Shown here: one piece after another, positions 15,011-22,753 of the stretch
Layout: each line of letters begins with the position of its first letter
How positions within the stretch are numbered: the stretch's first letter is position 1
Origin: JAABRT01 sp038259155
GTDB lineage: Bacteria; Gemmatimonadota; Gemmatimonadetes; Gemmatimonadales; Gemmatimonadaceae
Assembly (NCBI GenBank): GCA_038259155.1
Contig: JBBSPE010000031.1
Span: 1-36,613 of the forward strand
Length of the DNA: 36,613 nucleotides
Direction: 5' to 3'
Position numbers and translations under genes: made by a program
Notes under the pieces: generated by a model
What the model was told of the DNA's origin: nothing
The model's input: only the letters and a program-made list of their open reading frames with translations
Database searches by the model: none

Positions 15011-18000
15011 ATGGGTCTGCCAACGATGCCTCGTCCAATCCGCCACCGCTGTTCCTGGCGCGCTCTCCCAATCGCCCTGATCGCATTGGTAGCCGCGGCG
15101 TGCGCCGACACGAGTCTGCCAACCGACGCGTCTGGTCTGCTGCTGGCGCCGCCGCGACTCTCCGGGTCGCCGGCGCCCACGGACCTGATCATCTCGGAGA
15201 TCATTGAGGGCAGCAGCAACAACAAGGCGATCGAGATCTACACCGGCACCGGAGCGCCGGTCGATCTCGCGGCTGGCGGCTACTCGGTGCAGATGTACTT
15301 CAACGGCAGCGGTTCGGCAGGCCTCACCATCGGTCTCACTGGCACGGTCGCAGCGGGAGACGTGTATGTGATCGCGCAGTCCAACGCTGACCCGATCATT
15401 CTTGCTCAGGCGGACCAAACCAACGGTTCGGGTTGGTTCAACGGCGACGATGCCGTGGCGCTGGTCAAGTCGGCCACGATCATCGACGTGGTGGGACAGA
15501 TCGGATTCGATCCTGGTTCGGAGTGGGGTACCGGCCTCGTGAGCACCGCCGACAACACGCTGCGCCGCAAGGCGGACGTGTGCGTGGGCGACGCGAACGG
15601 CGCCGATGTGTTCGACCCGTCTACCGAATGGGATGGGTTCGCGCAAAACACCTTTGACGATCTCGGAAGGCACACCGGATGTACTGTGTCGTCCATTACC
15701 GAGCTGTTCATCTCGGAGTACATCGAGGGCAGCAGCAACAACAAGGCCGTCGAGATCTACAATGGCACCGGCCAGGCGATTGACCTGGCGGCGGGACAGT
15801 ACACGCTGCAGATGTACTTCAATGGCAGCAGCTCGGCGGGTCTCACGATCGCCCTCACGGGTTCCGTGGCCGCCGGCGATGTGTACGTGGTGGCGCAGTC
15901 GAATTCTGACGCCGCGATCCTCTCGCAGGCCGATCAGACAAACGGCTCCGGCTGGTTCAACGGCGACGACGCGGTGGTGCTCAGCAAGGCGGACGCAGCC
16001 ATCGACGTGATCGGCCAAATCGGGTTTGATCCCGGCAGTGAGTGGGGGGCTGACCTCGCCAGCACGCAGGACAACACGTTGCGGCGCATATCCGCGGTGT
16101 GCGCCGGTGATGCCGACGGTACCGACGCGTTCGATCCGTCGCTGGAGTGGGTCGGCTCTGCGACCAACACCTTCGATGGCCTCGGCACACACTCGGTGGA
16201 CTGCGGCGGTGCGCCCAATGGCAACGCGCCAGTGGTGATCGGCACCGAGCCAGCCGACAACGCGTCTGCTGTGTCCGTGGGCACCACGCTTGTGGTCACG
16301 TTTGACCAACCCGTGACGGTGACCGGTTCGTGGTACACGATTGTGTGCTCGGCGAGCGGAAGCGTCGCCGCCACCGTGACTGGTGGTCCGACCTCGTTCA
16401 CGCTCGATCCCGACAGCGATTTTGCGGCTGGCGAGCTGTGCGCTGTGACGGTGACCGGCGCCGCGGTGACCGCCGAGCAGGGCGGCACTGCCATGTCGAC
16501 GGATTTCTCGTTCAGCTTCACCACGGCCACCGACCCGGCCTCGTGCGCGGCGCCGTTCACGGCTGCGTATCTCATTCAGGGCAGTGGCGAGGCGTCACCT
16601 CTCGCCGGCCAGACGGTCACCACGCAGGGTGTCGTGGTGGGCGATATGGAAGGCAGCGACCAGTTGAGCGGGTTCTTCCTGCAGGATGTCACGGGCGACG
16701 GCGATCCGAACACGTCCGACGCGGTCTTCGTGTACAACGCCGCCGCCAACAGCGTGAGTGTGGGCGACCTCGTGCGCGTGAGCGGTACGGTCCTCGAGTT
16801 CAACGGGCTCACAGAGCTCTCGCCGGTGCAGACTATCACGGCGTGCGGTACCGGCAGCGTCGCCCCGTTGGACGTTGCCCTGCCCATGGCGTCCGCCACG
16901 GACTTCGAGCGATTCGAAGGCATGCTGGTGCGCTTTCCGCAGTCACTCTTCGTCACCGAAGTCTTCGAACTCGGTCGGTTTGGCGAGGTGCTGCTGTCCT
17001 CGTCCAGCCGCTTGGCGCAGCCGACGAATGTCGTCGCTCCGGGCGCCGCCGCACTGGCGCTGCAGGCGCAGAACGCACTCAATCAGATCGTGCTCGATGA
17101 TAGCCGCACCGGCTCCAATCCCGATCCCATCCTGATCGCACGTGGCGGGAACCCACTCAGCGCCAGCAACACGCTCCGCGGCGGCGACAACACCATGGGC
17201 CTCACGGCGGTGCTCAGCTACGGTTTCGGCGCCTACCGTCTCGAGCCCATTGGCGCCCTCGGCGGCGGGGCGCCGAACTTCGCGCCGGCGAATGCTCGGT
17301 TGGCGGCACCACCATCGGTAGGTGGTTCGCTCAAGGTGGCGTCGCTCAATGTCCTGAACTATTTCAACTCGTTCTCAGGAGGGAGCTGCGGTTTGAACAG
17401 CGCCACCAATGATTGTCGCGGCGCGTCCAACGCTGCCGAGTTTGAGCGGCAGGCGGTGAAGACCGTCTCCGCCATCATGGGCCTCAATGCCGACGTCGTG
17501 GGCATCGTTGAAATCGAGAACGATGGCTACGGGCCGTCGAGTGCGATCGCTGATCTGGTAGACCGCCTGAACACCGCCACCGCGCCCGGCACCTACGCAT
17601 TTGTGGACGCGGATGCGCGCGCAGGGCAGGCGAATGTCATGGGTACCGATGCGATCAAGGTGGGCCTGCTGTACAAGCCGGCGACGGTCTCCCTGGCCGG
17701 CAACACTGCCGTGCTCAACAGCGTCGCGTTCGTGAACGGCGGGGATCCGGCTCCGCGCTCCCGCCCGGCACTCACGCAGGCGTTTCAGCAGCTGTCCACA
17801 GGCGCCCGGCTCATCGTGGCCGTGAACCACTTCAAGAGCAAGGGCAGTGCCTGCTCCGTACCCGACGCAGGTGACCTGCAGGGCAACTGCAATGCAGTGC
17901 GCGTGGCGGCCGCGACCGCACTGCGCAACTGGCTCGCCACCGATCCCACCGGCACCGGCGATCCGGACGTGCTCATCGTGGGAGATCTCAACGCGTACGC

Positions 18001-18610
18001 CAAGGAAGATCCGATCACCACGCTCACCTCGGGTGGCTTCACCGATCTCCTCGCGTCGCGTGTAGGTGCTGACGCGTACTCGTACGTGTTCGACGGCCAG
18101 TGGGGCTATCTGGATCACGCGTTGGCCTCGTCCTCGCTCGCGTCGCAGGTCACCGGCGTCGCCGAGTGGCACATCAACGCCGATGAACCGCTCGTGCTGG
18201 ACTACAACACGGAGTTCAAGAGCGCAGGGCAGGTGAACGGGCTGTTCGACCCCGGTCCGTTCCGCGCCTCGGATCACGACCCGGTGGTGGTGGGGCTGTC
18301 GCTCACCGCGCCGGCGCCGGCGGGACCCACCGTCACGCTCTCGCCGCCCCCAGCGTGGCGCGCCGGCGTGTCGGGCAATCTGGGCGTGCGCTTCAGCGGC
18401 GTCTCTCCGCGCTCGGCTCCGTTCATCGTGCGCATCGAGTGGGGTGATGGTTCGGCCGCGACGCAGTTCGCATCGACAATCGTCCCGAAGACGCCGATCA
18501 AGCGCGCGCACGCCTTCGCGACCGGCGGCCCGTACCAGATCACGGTGTCCGTGCGCGATCGTACCGGCGCCACCACCACAGAAACGCTCGACATCACGGT
18601 GCAGCCGTAG
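15011..18610 (+). CDS. ExeM/NucH-type extracellular endonuclease lipoprotein
   Basis: A large secreted nuclease of 1,199 residues. The signal peptide ends in a lipobox (LVAAAC), so it should be lipid-anchored. Domains in order are two near-identical lamin-tail-like domains (about 58-229 and 231-400, each with ISE-IEGSSNNKA-EIY), a Big_5/SbsA-like Ig domain (about 405-510), an OB-fold-like domain (about 515-620), and an endonuclease/exonuclease/phosphatase domain (about 773-1100). The last shows Asn780 in LNVLNYF, Glu834/Glu836 in GIVEIEND, HFKSKGS, Asp992 and Asn994 in GDLNAY, and Asp1088-His1089 in SDHDPV. A PKD-like domain with EWGDGS ends the protein. An alternative start is ATG 15026. Likely roles are degradation of extracellular DNA or nutrient phosphate release, inferred from the family. 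Confidence 0.91.
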   Translation: MGLPTMPRPIRHRCSWRALPIALIALVAAACADTSLPTDASGLLLAPPRLSGSPAPTDLIISEIIEGSSNNKAIEIYTGTGAPVDLAAGGYSVQMYFNGSGSAGLTIGLTGTVAAGDVYVIAQSNADPIILAQADQTNGSGWFNGDDAVALVKSATIIDVVGQIGFDPGSEWGTGLVSTADNTLRRKADVCVGDANGADVFDPSTEWDGFAQNTFDDLGRHTGCTVSSITELFISEYIEGSSNNKAVEIYNGTGQAIDLAAGQYTLQMYFNGSSSAGLTIALTGSVAAGDVYVVAQSNSDAAILSQADQTNGSGWFNGDDAVVLSKADAAIDVIGQIGFDPGSEWGADLASTQDNTLRRISAVCAGDADGTDAFDPSLEWVGSATNTFDGLGTHSVDCGGAPNGNAPVVIGTEPADNASAVSVGTTLVVTFDQPVTVTGSWYTIVCSASGSVAATVTGGPTSFTLDPDSDFAAGELCAVTVTGAAVTAEQGGTAMSTDFSFSFTTATDPASCAAPFTAAYLIQGSGEASPLAGQTVTTQGVVVGDMEGSDQLSGFFLQDVTGDGDPNTSDAVFVYNAAANSVSVGDLVRVSGTVLEFNGLTELSPVQTITACGTGSVAPLDVALPMASATDFERFEGMLVRFPQSLFVTEVFELGRFGEVLLSSSSRLAQPTNVVAPGAAALALQAQNALNQIVLDDSRTGSNPDPILIARGGNPLSASNTLRGGDNTMGLTAVLSYGFGAYRLEPIGALGGGAPNFAPANARLAAPPSVGGSLKVASLNVLNYFNSFSGGSCGLNSATNDCRGASNAAEFERQAVKTVSAIMGLNADVVGIVEIENDGYGPSSAIADLVDRLNTATAPGTYAFVDADARAGQANVMGTDAIKVGLLYKPATVSLAGNTAVLNSVAFVNGGDPAPRSRPALTQAFQQLSTGARLIVAVNHFKSKGSACSVPDAGDLQGNCNAVRVAAATALRNWLATDPTGTGDPDVLIVGDLNAYAKEDPITTLTSGGFTDLLASRVGADAYSYVFDGQWGYLDHALASSSLASQVTGVAEWHINADEPLVLDYNTEFKSAGQVNGLFDPGPFRASDHDPVVVGLSLTAPAPAGPTVTLSPPPAWRAGVSGNLGVRFSGVSPRSAPFIVRIEWGDGSAATQFASTIVPKTPIKRAHAFATGGPYQITVSVRDRTGATTTETLDITVQP

Positions 18611-18628
18611 GCCACACGCAATTCACGA

Positions 18629-18660
18629 GGGAGCTGGCGGCTCATGTGCCGGCTCCTCTC
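18629..18660 (+). terminator. Possible hairpin terminator after the ExeM-like gene
   Basis: A 10-bp stem (GGGAGCTGGC at 18629-18638 with GCCGGCTCCT at 18648-18657, two G-T pairs) encloses a 9-base loop and is followed by CTCTCTGT rather than a clean T run. It lies 19 bases after the ExeM-like stop and 64 bases before the next start, a sensible place for a terminator. The weak T tract keeps confidence low. Confidence 0.35.
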
Positions 18661-18723
18661 TGTCATCGCGGTCGCGCATTGCGGCTCGCGTCCAACTCGT
18701 CCGTCAAACACTTGGCACAACCC

Positions 18724-19509
18724 ATGACTGCTTCTCAGATGGCTTCCCAGACGGCGTCCCGTTCGCACGCCGCTCGCGCGCTCCGCGCCGCAATGCTCCT
18801 GTTCGTCGGCGCGGTGCTGCTCTCCTCGACGCGGTCACTCGCCGCGCAAAGCGCCACACTCACCATCGGGAGCGCCGCGGATGCCTTCCCCGCGGGACCG
18901 TTTGGTCAGGGCACCGACGCATCCATTGCCATGGGGCAGACCTTTGTTCGCCCGGCTGATGCGGCGTGCGCCCTCACCTGCTACCTGCAGGGATTCTCGT
19001 TCTGGCTCGGGAACTCGCAGGACCTCGCGCAAAACCCGGAGTCGCTGCAGTTCCGTGCCTATCTCGCCGTCTGGGCGGGAGATCGCATCGCTGCCACCGC
19101 ACCGCTCTTCGCTAGTGAGGTGTTCAGCGGCCCGAGCGGCGCATCACAGCGCTACGACTTCGCTGCGTCAAACCTCATGATCGAGACGGGCCTGCAGTAC
19201 GTCGCGTTCCTGAGCACTGTGGGATTTGCACTGCCCGGTGATCCCACCACCTCGGACTTCGACATTGTGTTTGGCGACCCAGCAGACTTTCCGGCCGGCG
19301 GCTGGGTGTACACCAACAGGGGTTCCGTGCTGGATGACCTGTCCAGTACGCCGTGGGACCTCGCCGGTGACATTCCGGAGCTGCAGGCGCGCTTTGAGGC
19401 GCGCTTCACCACTGCACCAGTCTCGCACGACGTGCCGGAACCCGCTGCTGCTCTGCTGTTGGCCTCGGGGCTCCTCGCCCTCGTACTGGCGGCGAAGCGT
19501 CGCGCCTGA
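18724..19509 (+). CDS. PEP-CTERM sorting-domain protein
   Basis: A secreted protein of 261 residues. It has a signal peptide (hydrophobic stretch about residues 20-38, ending SLAAQS), a beta-rich body with GQTFVRPADAA and SFWLGNSQ, and a C-terminal PEP-CTERM signal: VPEP (about residue 237), a hydrophobic helix (AALLLASGLLALVLA) and a basic end KRRA. Such tails are recognised by an exosortase (EpsH/XrtA type) and are usually linked to exopolysaccharide-associated surface sorting; no exosortase gene is visible in this window. The ATG at 18724 is chosen over an upstream in-frame ATG (18646) because the signal peptide follows it and because the upstream part overlaps the hairpin region. The body matches no family I can name. 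Confidence 0.86.
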   Translation: MTASQMASQTASRSHAARALRAAMLLFVGAVLLSSTRSLAAQSATLTIGSAADAFPAGPFGQGTDASIAMGQTFVRPADAACALTCYLQGFSFWLGNSQDLAQNPESLQFRAYLAVWAGDRIAATAPLFASEVFSGPSGASQRYDFAASNLMIETGLQYVAFLSTVGFALPGDPTTSDFDIVFGDPADFPAGGWVYTNRGSVLDDLSSTPWDLAGDIPELQARFEARFTTAPVSHDVPEPAAALLLASGLLALVLAAKRRA

Positions 19510-19536
19510 AGTGAACGTGCTGCGTGTTGCGCTGGC

Positions 19537-20139
19537 CTACCGACTCAACACCGCCAGCGCGGCCCGCACCGTGGTCGCCACATCGCCCTTCACACCAGCT
19601 TCGCGCACGGCGGCCAGCGCCTCGGTCTCACCGTAGCCGAGCGCCACGAGCGCGCGCACCGCGTCGCCGTTGCTGCCACCACCACCCGCAGCTCGTGCAC
19701 CAACCACGCCACCCACCACCGCGCCCGGCGAGAGATCGTCCATCTTCTCGGCGAGATCGAGTACGATCTGTTCGGCCTTGCGCCGGCCCACGCGCGGTAC
19801 GCGAATGAGCGTGGCCAGGTCGCGTGTGCGAATGGCTTCCACCACACGCTCTGCTCCGATGGTGGACAGAATGCCAAGCGCGAGCGCCGGCCCCACGCCC
19901 TTGGCCGTGAGCACCCGGCGAAAGACCGCGCGCTCCAGGCGCGAGCCAAAGCCGAACAGCTCCCACGCGTCCTCGCGCACCGCGAGATGCGTATACAGCG
20001 TGAGCACCTCGCCGTCAGCCGGCAGTGTCTCGAACACGGAGAGCGGGATGTGCACTTCGTACCCGGTGCCGCCGCTGGTCTCGATCTCCACCATGGAGAC
20101 GGAACGGAAGACGAGTCGGCCGGTGAGAAGCGCAATCAT
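19537..20139 (-). CDS. ruvA: Holliday junction DNA helicase subunit RuvA
   Basis: Binds four-way junctions and recruits RuvB. The ATG at 20139 (MIALLTGRLV) is the family start; the frame is open for a further 21 codons upstream, inside ruvC, with no homology. The OB-fold N-terminal domain contains GTGYEVHIPLSVFETLP and YTHLAVREDAWELFGF. The helix-hairpin-helix region contains LTAKGVGPALALGILS and IRVPRVGRRKAEQIVLDL. The C-terminal UBA-like domain (about residues 155-200) contains AVRALVALGYGETEALAAV. The start overlaps the ruvC stop by ATGA. The gene ends 27 bases from the convergent PEP-CTERM gene; ruvB, its usual next neighbour, is displaced to 7742-8770. Confidence 0.96.
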   Translation of the reverse strand: MIALLTGRLVFRSVSMVEIETSGGTGYEVHIPLSVFETLPADGEVLTLYTHLAVREDAWELFGFGSRLERAVFRRVLTAKGVGPALALGILSTIGAERVVEAIRTRDLATLIRVPRVGRRKAEQIVLDLAEKMDDLSPGAVVGGVVGARAAGGGGSNGDAVRALVALGYGETEALAAVREAGVKGDVATTVRAALAVLSR

Positions 20140-20678
20140 GTGCGACGAGGGAGCGAAGGAATGGAATCGAGCGTCGGTAGACGCGGGGCCAGCAGGGCGC
20201 ACAGCGCGGCCGCCACGCCGTCTGCGGCGTCAGCCGGTTGCGGCGGTGACTTGAGACGCAGCAGCTGCGCCACCATGAACTGCACCTGCTCCTTGGTGGC
20301 GGCACCGCGCCCCACAATGCACTTCTTGATCTCCGCGGGCGCGTATTCCACGATGTCCACGCCTGCGACCTCACCCGCCAGCAGAATCACGCCGCGGGCG
20401 TGACCGAGCACCACGGTGGTACGCACGTTGCGCGCGTAGAACACGCTCTCCACCGCCAGCGTGCTGGGTTGGTGACGCGCGATGAGATCCACGACCCCTT
20501 CGTGAATGTCGCGCAACCGCTTGGCGAGCGGCTGGTCGGCCCGCGTGCGGATCACCCCGCATTCGATCAGGCGTGGCGTGCCGCGAATGTCCGGTTGCAC
20601 CACGCCGTATCCAGTGACAGCGGTGCCGGGGTCAATGCCCAGCACCACGTCCCGCGCCATGGCGCGGCGCGTGGTCAC
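20136..20678 (-). CDS. ruvC: Holliday junction resolvase RuvC
   Basis: Metal-dependent endonuclease that resolves Holliday junctions (RNase H fold). The four acidic catalytic positions are visible: Asp in GIDPGT near the N-terminus, Glu in LAVESVFYARN, and the Asp pair in PADAADGVAAALC. GRGAATKEQVQFMV is also typical. The 180-residue length is normal. The start at 20678 gives an ATGA overlap with yebC; an internal ATG at 20660 (MARDVVLGIDPGT) is a fair alternative and is closer to the usual family start. It lies in the classical yebC-ruvC-ruvA order. Confidence 0.96.
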   Translation of the reverse strand: MTTRRAMARDVVLGIDPGTAVTGYGVVQPDIRGTPRLIECGVIRTRADQPLAKRLRDIHEGVVDLIARHQPSTLAVESVFYARNVRTTVVLGHARGVILLAGEVAGVDIVEYAPAEIKKCIVGRGAATKEQVQFMVAQLLRLKSPPQPADAADGVAAALCALLAPRLPTLDSIPSLPRRT

Positions 20679-21421
20679 CCGTCGGCCGACGTATCGTCGT
20701 CGTCAAACGTGAAGTTCGCGTCCACCTTCTGGATGTCGTCGAGATCCTCGAGCGCTTCCAGCAGCTTGAGCACCGCGGCCAGCGTCTCGCCTTCCACGTG
20801 CACCGTGGTTTGTGGAATCCACGACAGCGACGTGTCGCGCACCGGGTAGCCCGCCTTCTCCATGGCCTCACGCACGGCGTGCAGATCGTTGGGTGCCGTG
20901 ACAATCGTGAACTCGTCGCCGTCGCGCGACAGGTCCTCGGCGCCCGCCTCGAGCGCGGCCATCATGACGGCATCTTCGCCGCGTCCCTCGGCATCGAGCG
21001 ACATCTGGCCTTTGCGGTCGAACAGATACGACACCGAGTTGGTGGCACCCAGATTCCCGCCGCTACGCGAGAGCTTGTGGCGCACGTCGGCCACCGTGCG
21101 CGTGGCATTGTCGGTGAGGGCCTGGATCATGAGGGCCACACCGCCGGGCGCGTAGGCTTCGTACAGGATTTCGACGTAGTCCACGCCGTCCATGTCGCCG
21201 GTGCCCTTCTTGATACCGCGCTCAATGTTGTCCTTGGGCATCGACGCCGCGCGCGCGTTGTCGATGGCCGTGCGCAGGCGCGGATTCCCGTCCGGATCGC
21301 CGCCGCCCATTTTCGCGGCGACGGTGATTTCACGAATGAGCTTGGTAAAGAGCGCGCCGCGCTTGGCGTCGGTCGCGGCCTTGTAGTGCTTGGTGGTCTT
21401 CCATTTACTGTGGCCGGCCAT
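20675..21421 (-). CDS. yebC: YebC/PmpR-family protein
   Basis: Member of the YebC/TACO1 family, long annotated as a DNA-binding transcriptional regulator and more recently linked to translation of difficult (for example polyproline) sequences. The signature N-terminus MAGHSKWKTTKHYKAATDAK is followed by GNPRLRTAIDNARAASMPKDNI, YEAYAPGGVA, and NLGATNSVSYLFDRKG. The C-terminus is acidic (FDDDDTSADG). The 248-residue length is normal. A GGAG five bases upstream of the ATG serves as ribosome-binding site. It is the first gene of the yebC-ruvC-ruvA operon. Confidence 0.96.
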   Translation of the reverse strand: MAGHSKWKTTKHYKAATDAKRGALFTKLIREITVAAKMGGGDPDGNPRLRTAIDNARAASMPKDNIERGIKKGTGDMDGVDYVEILYEAYAPGGVALMIQALTDNATRTVADVRHKLSRSGGNLGATNSVSYLFDRKGQMSLDAEGRGEDAVMMAALEAGAEDLSRDGDEFTIVTAPNDLHAVREAMEKAGYPVRDTSLSWIPQTTVHVEGETLAAVLKLLEALEDLDDIQKVDANFTFDDDDTSADG

Positions 21422-21426
21422 GCAGT

Positions 21427-21471
21427 CTCCGGGGCGTACGGGGTACCGAACGATTTCAGCCCTGCAATATA
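21427..21471 (-). promoter_or_regulatory. Likely yebC promoter -10 and ribosome-binding site
   Basis: On the minus strand TATATT (complement of 21466-21471) lies 44 bases before the yebC ATG, inside the 70-base gap to the preceding minus-strand gene, and GGAG (complement of 21427-21430) sits five bases before the ATG. I see no good -35 hexamer, so the promoter call is weak, while the ribosome-binding site is clear. Confidence 0.35.
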
Positions 21472-21491
21472 ACCGGGCTCCGGGCTCTGCC

Positions 21492-22286
21492 CTACGCCTC
21501 GATCACGTCCTCGAACCGCAGGCAGGGTGCGTCGAAATAGAGGTCCACGTACCCGAGGTCGCCCGTGCGGTGCTTGAGCAGGTGCAGCTCCGCCGCGCCG
21601 GCCAGTGCCGCATCGCGGGTGTAGATCTCCTCACGGAACAGGCCGAGCACGAGGTCCGCATGCGTCGCCACGGCCCCGCGCACTCCGAAATCGCTGAGCG
21701 TGGGCCTGAGCTCGCGCCGCGAACGGTCGAGCAGCGGCAGGTGAGCCGTGAGCAGCACCACGAGCTCCCGCGACAGGGCGAGCCGCTTGCACGCCAGCAC
21801 TGCGAACGCCAACGCGTCGTCGCGGGCCGATGGATCGGTGAGCAGCGCTTCAAGCCCGTCAATCACCAACAGACGCGTGTCCGGGGCGGCCTCCAGGGCG
21901 CGGGGCAGGGCCCCTGGCCCCTCGGCGTCGAGTGTCATGATCACGGGGGCGCGATCGCGCAGATGCGTGGCAGCGGCGGAGACGGCTGTGCGCGCGTCAT
22001 CGGTGAGGTTCCCACGCCGCAGCTCGTTCAGCGACACCCGGGACACCGCGGCGAGGGCCTGCTCGAACACCCGCGCCGGTGTGTGCTCCGAGGTGAGCAC
22101 CAGCGTTGGGGTCGACATCGCGCTCGCCCGCAACGCGAACGCCAGCGCCAGCGCGGACGTCCCGCTGCCCGCATCACCGCCCAGTACGATCAGGTCGCCA
22201 GCGCGAAAGCCGCCGTGCACCAGCGGGGTGAGACTCGGAAAGCCGCTGGGAACGAGCCAAGAATCGGGGCGCGTGGCCGAGCTCAC
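21492..22286 (-). CDS. DnaB/RecA-fold ATPase-like protein lacking the Walker A lysine
   Basis: This 264-residue protein resembles the isolated C-terminal (RecA-like) domain of replicative helicase DnaB: PSLTPLVHGGFRAGDLIVLGG (shown here from 17 to 37 in two parts, PSLTPLVHGG and FRAGDLIVLGG), then GDAGSGTSALALAFALR, LVLTSEHTP, Walker B-like LLVIDGLEAL, and a C-terminal KHRTGDLGYVDLYFD with CLRFED, like the DnaB end. It has no N-terminal DnaG-binding domain. In the P-loop the position of the essential Lys is Thr43 (GSGTS in place of GxGKT), so ATP hydrolysis may be lost or altered. It is coupled by ATGA to the small upstream gene. A role in replication, repair or regulation cannot be decided from sequence. 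Confidence 0.75.
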   Translation of the reverse strand: MSSATRPDSWLVPSGFPSLTPLVHGGFRAGDLIVLGGDAGSGTSALALAFALRASAMSTPTLVLTSEHTPARVFEQALAAVSRVSLNELRRGNLTDDARTAVSAAATHLRDRAPVIMTLDAEGPGALPRALEAAPDTRLLVIDGLEALLTDPSARDDALAFAVLACKRLALSRELVVLLTAHLPLLDRSRRELRPTLSDFGVRGAVATHADLVLGLFREEIYTRDAALAGAAELHLLKHRTGDLGYVDLYFDAPCLRFEDVIEA

Positions 22287-22681
22287 GGGACAGCCACGAG
22301 TCGGCGGACAAGCCGGTCAATTTCCAGCGCGGCCGCGCCATCGAGGTACGCCCCGGCCGCAGACCCCACCGTGCGGAGCGTGCTGGCCATGGGCATCGGG
22401 CCCGTGGCGCTCGCGTCCACGGCGCGGGTGAGCGGCACGCGCAGCGCGGCCGGAAGTGCCAGCGAGGCCAGCCACACACGGGCGGCCGCCGCACGAGCCT
22501 GCCGATCCTCGCGCGTAAGCTGATCGGGTTCGAGCAGGCCGTTCGCCAGTCGCGACACCGCGAGTACGGCAAGCGCGACCTCTCGGCCACCGCCGAGCGG
22601 GAGACGACCGGCGAGTCCGGCCATCGCGGGAAAGGCGAACGCGGTGGAGGCGAGCGCGTGGGGAGGTTGGCTGAGTTGCAC
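22283..22681 (-). CDS. Hypothetical Ala/Leu-rich helical protein
   Basis: A protein of about 132 residues drawn from the GTG at 22681 (VQLSQPPHALAST). The frame is open further upstream, but that part overlaps the start and promoter of the divergent PorX-like gene and is unlikely to be coding. The sequence is almost wholly alpha-helical and Ala/Leu/Arg-rich, with FAFPAMAGLAGRLP, a run LAVLAVSRLANGLLEPDQL, and WLASLALPAALRVPL. It has no signal peptide and no motif I recognise. Its stop overlaps the start of the DnaB-like ATPase gene (22283-22286), so the two are probably co-translated and may act together. Confidence 0.6.
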   Translation of the reverse strand: MQLSQPPHALASTAFAFPAMAGLAGRLPLGGGREVALAVLAVSRLANGLLEPDQLTREDRQARAAAARVWLASLALPAALRVPLTRAVDASATGPMPMASTLRTVGSAAGAYLDGAAALEIDRLVRRLVAVP

Positions 22682-22753
22682 GGGCAGAATGTAGCGCGGG
22701 GTTCGGGCGATCGCTGGACCCGACGGCGCGGCACCGGGTAGCTTTCGCCCATC

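Noticed and set aside
14963..16309. 448-codon minus-strand frame opposite the nuclease gene
   Set aside because: It mirrors the duplicated lamin-tail domains, which makes it look repetitive and ordered, but it is only their complement.
8938..19509. Prophage, integrative element or transposon
   Set aside because: No integrase, transposase, terminal repeats, tRNA target or phage structural gene was found; the block may still be an insertion, but its vehicle is not visible.
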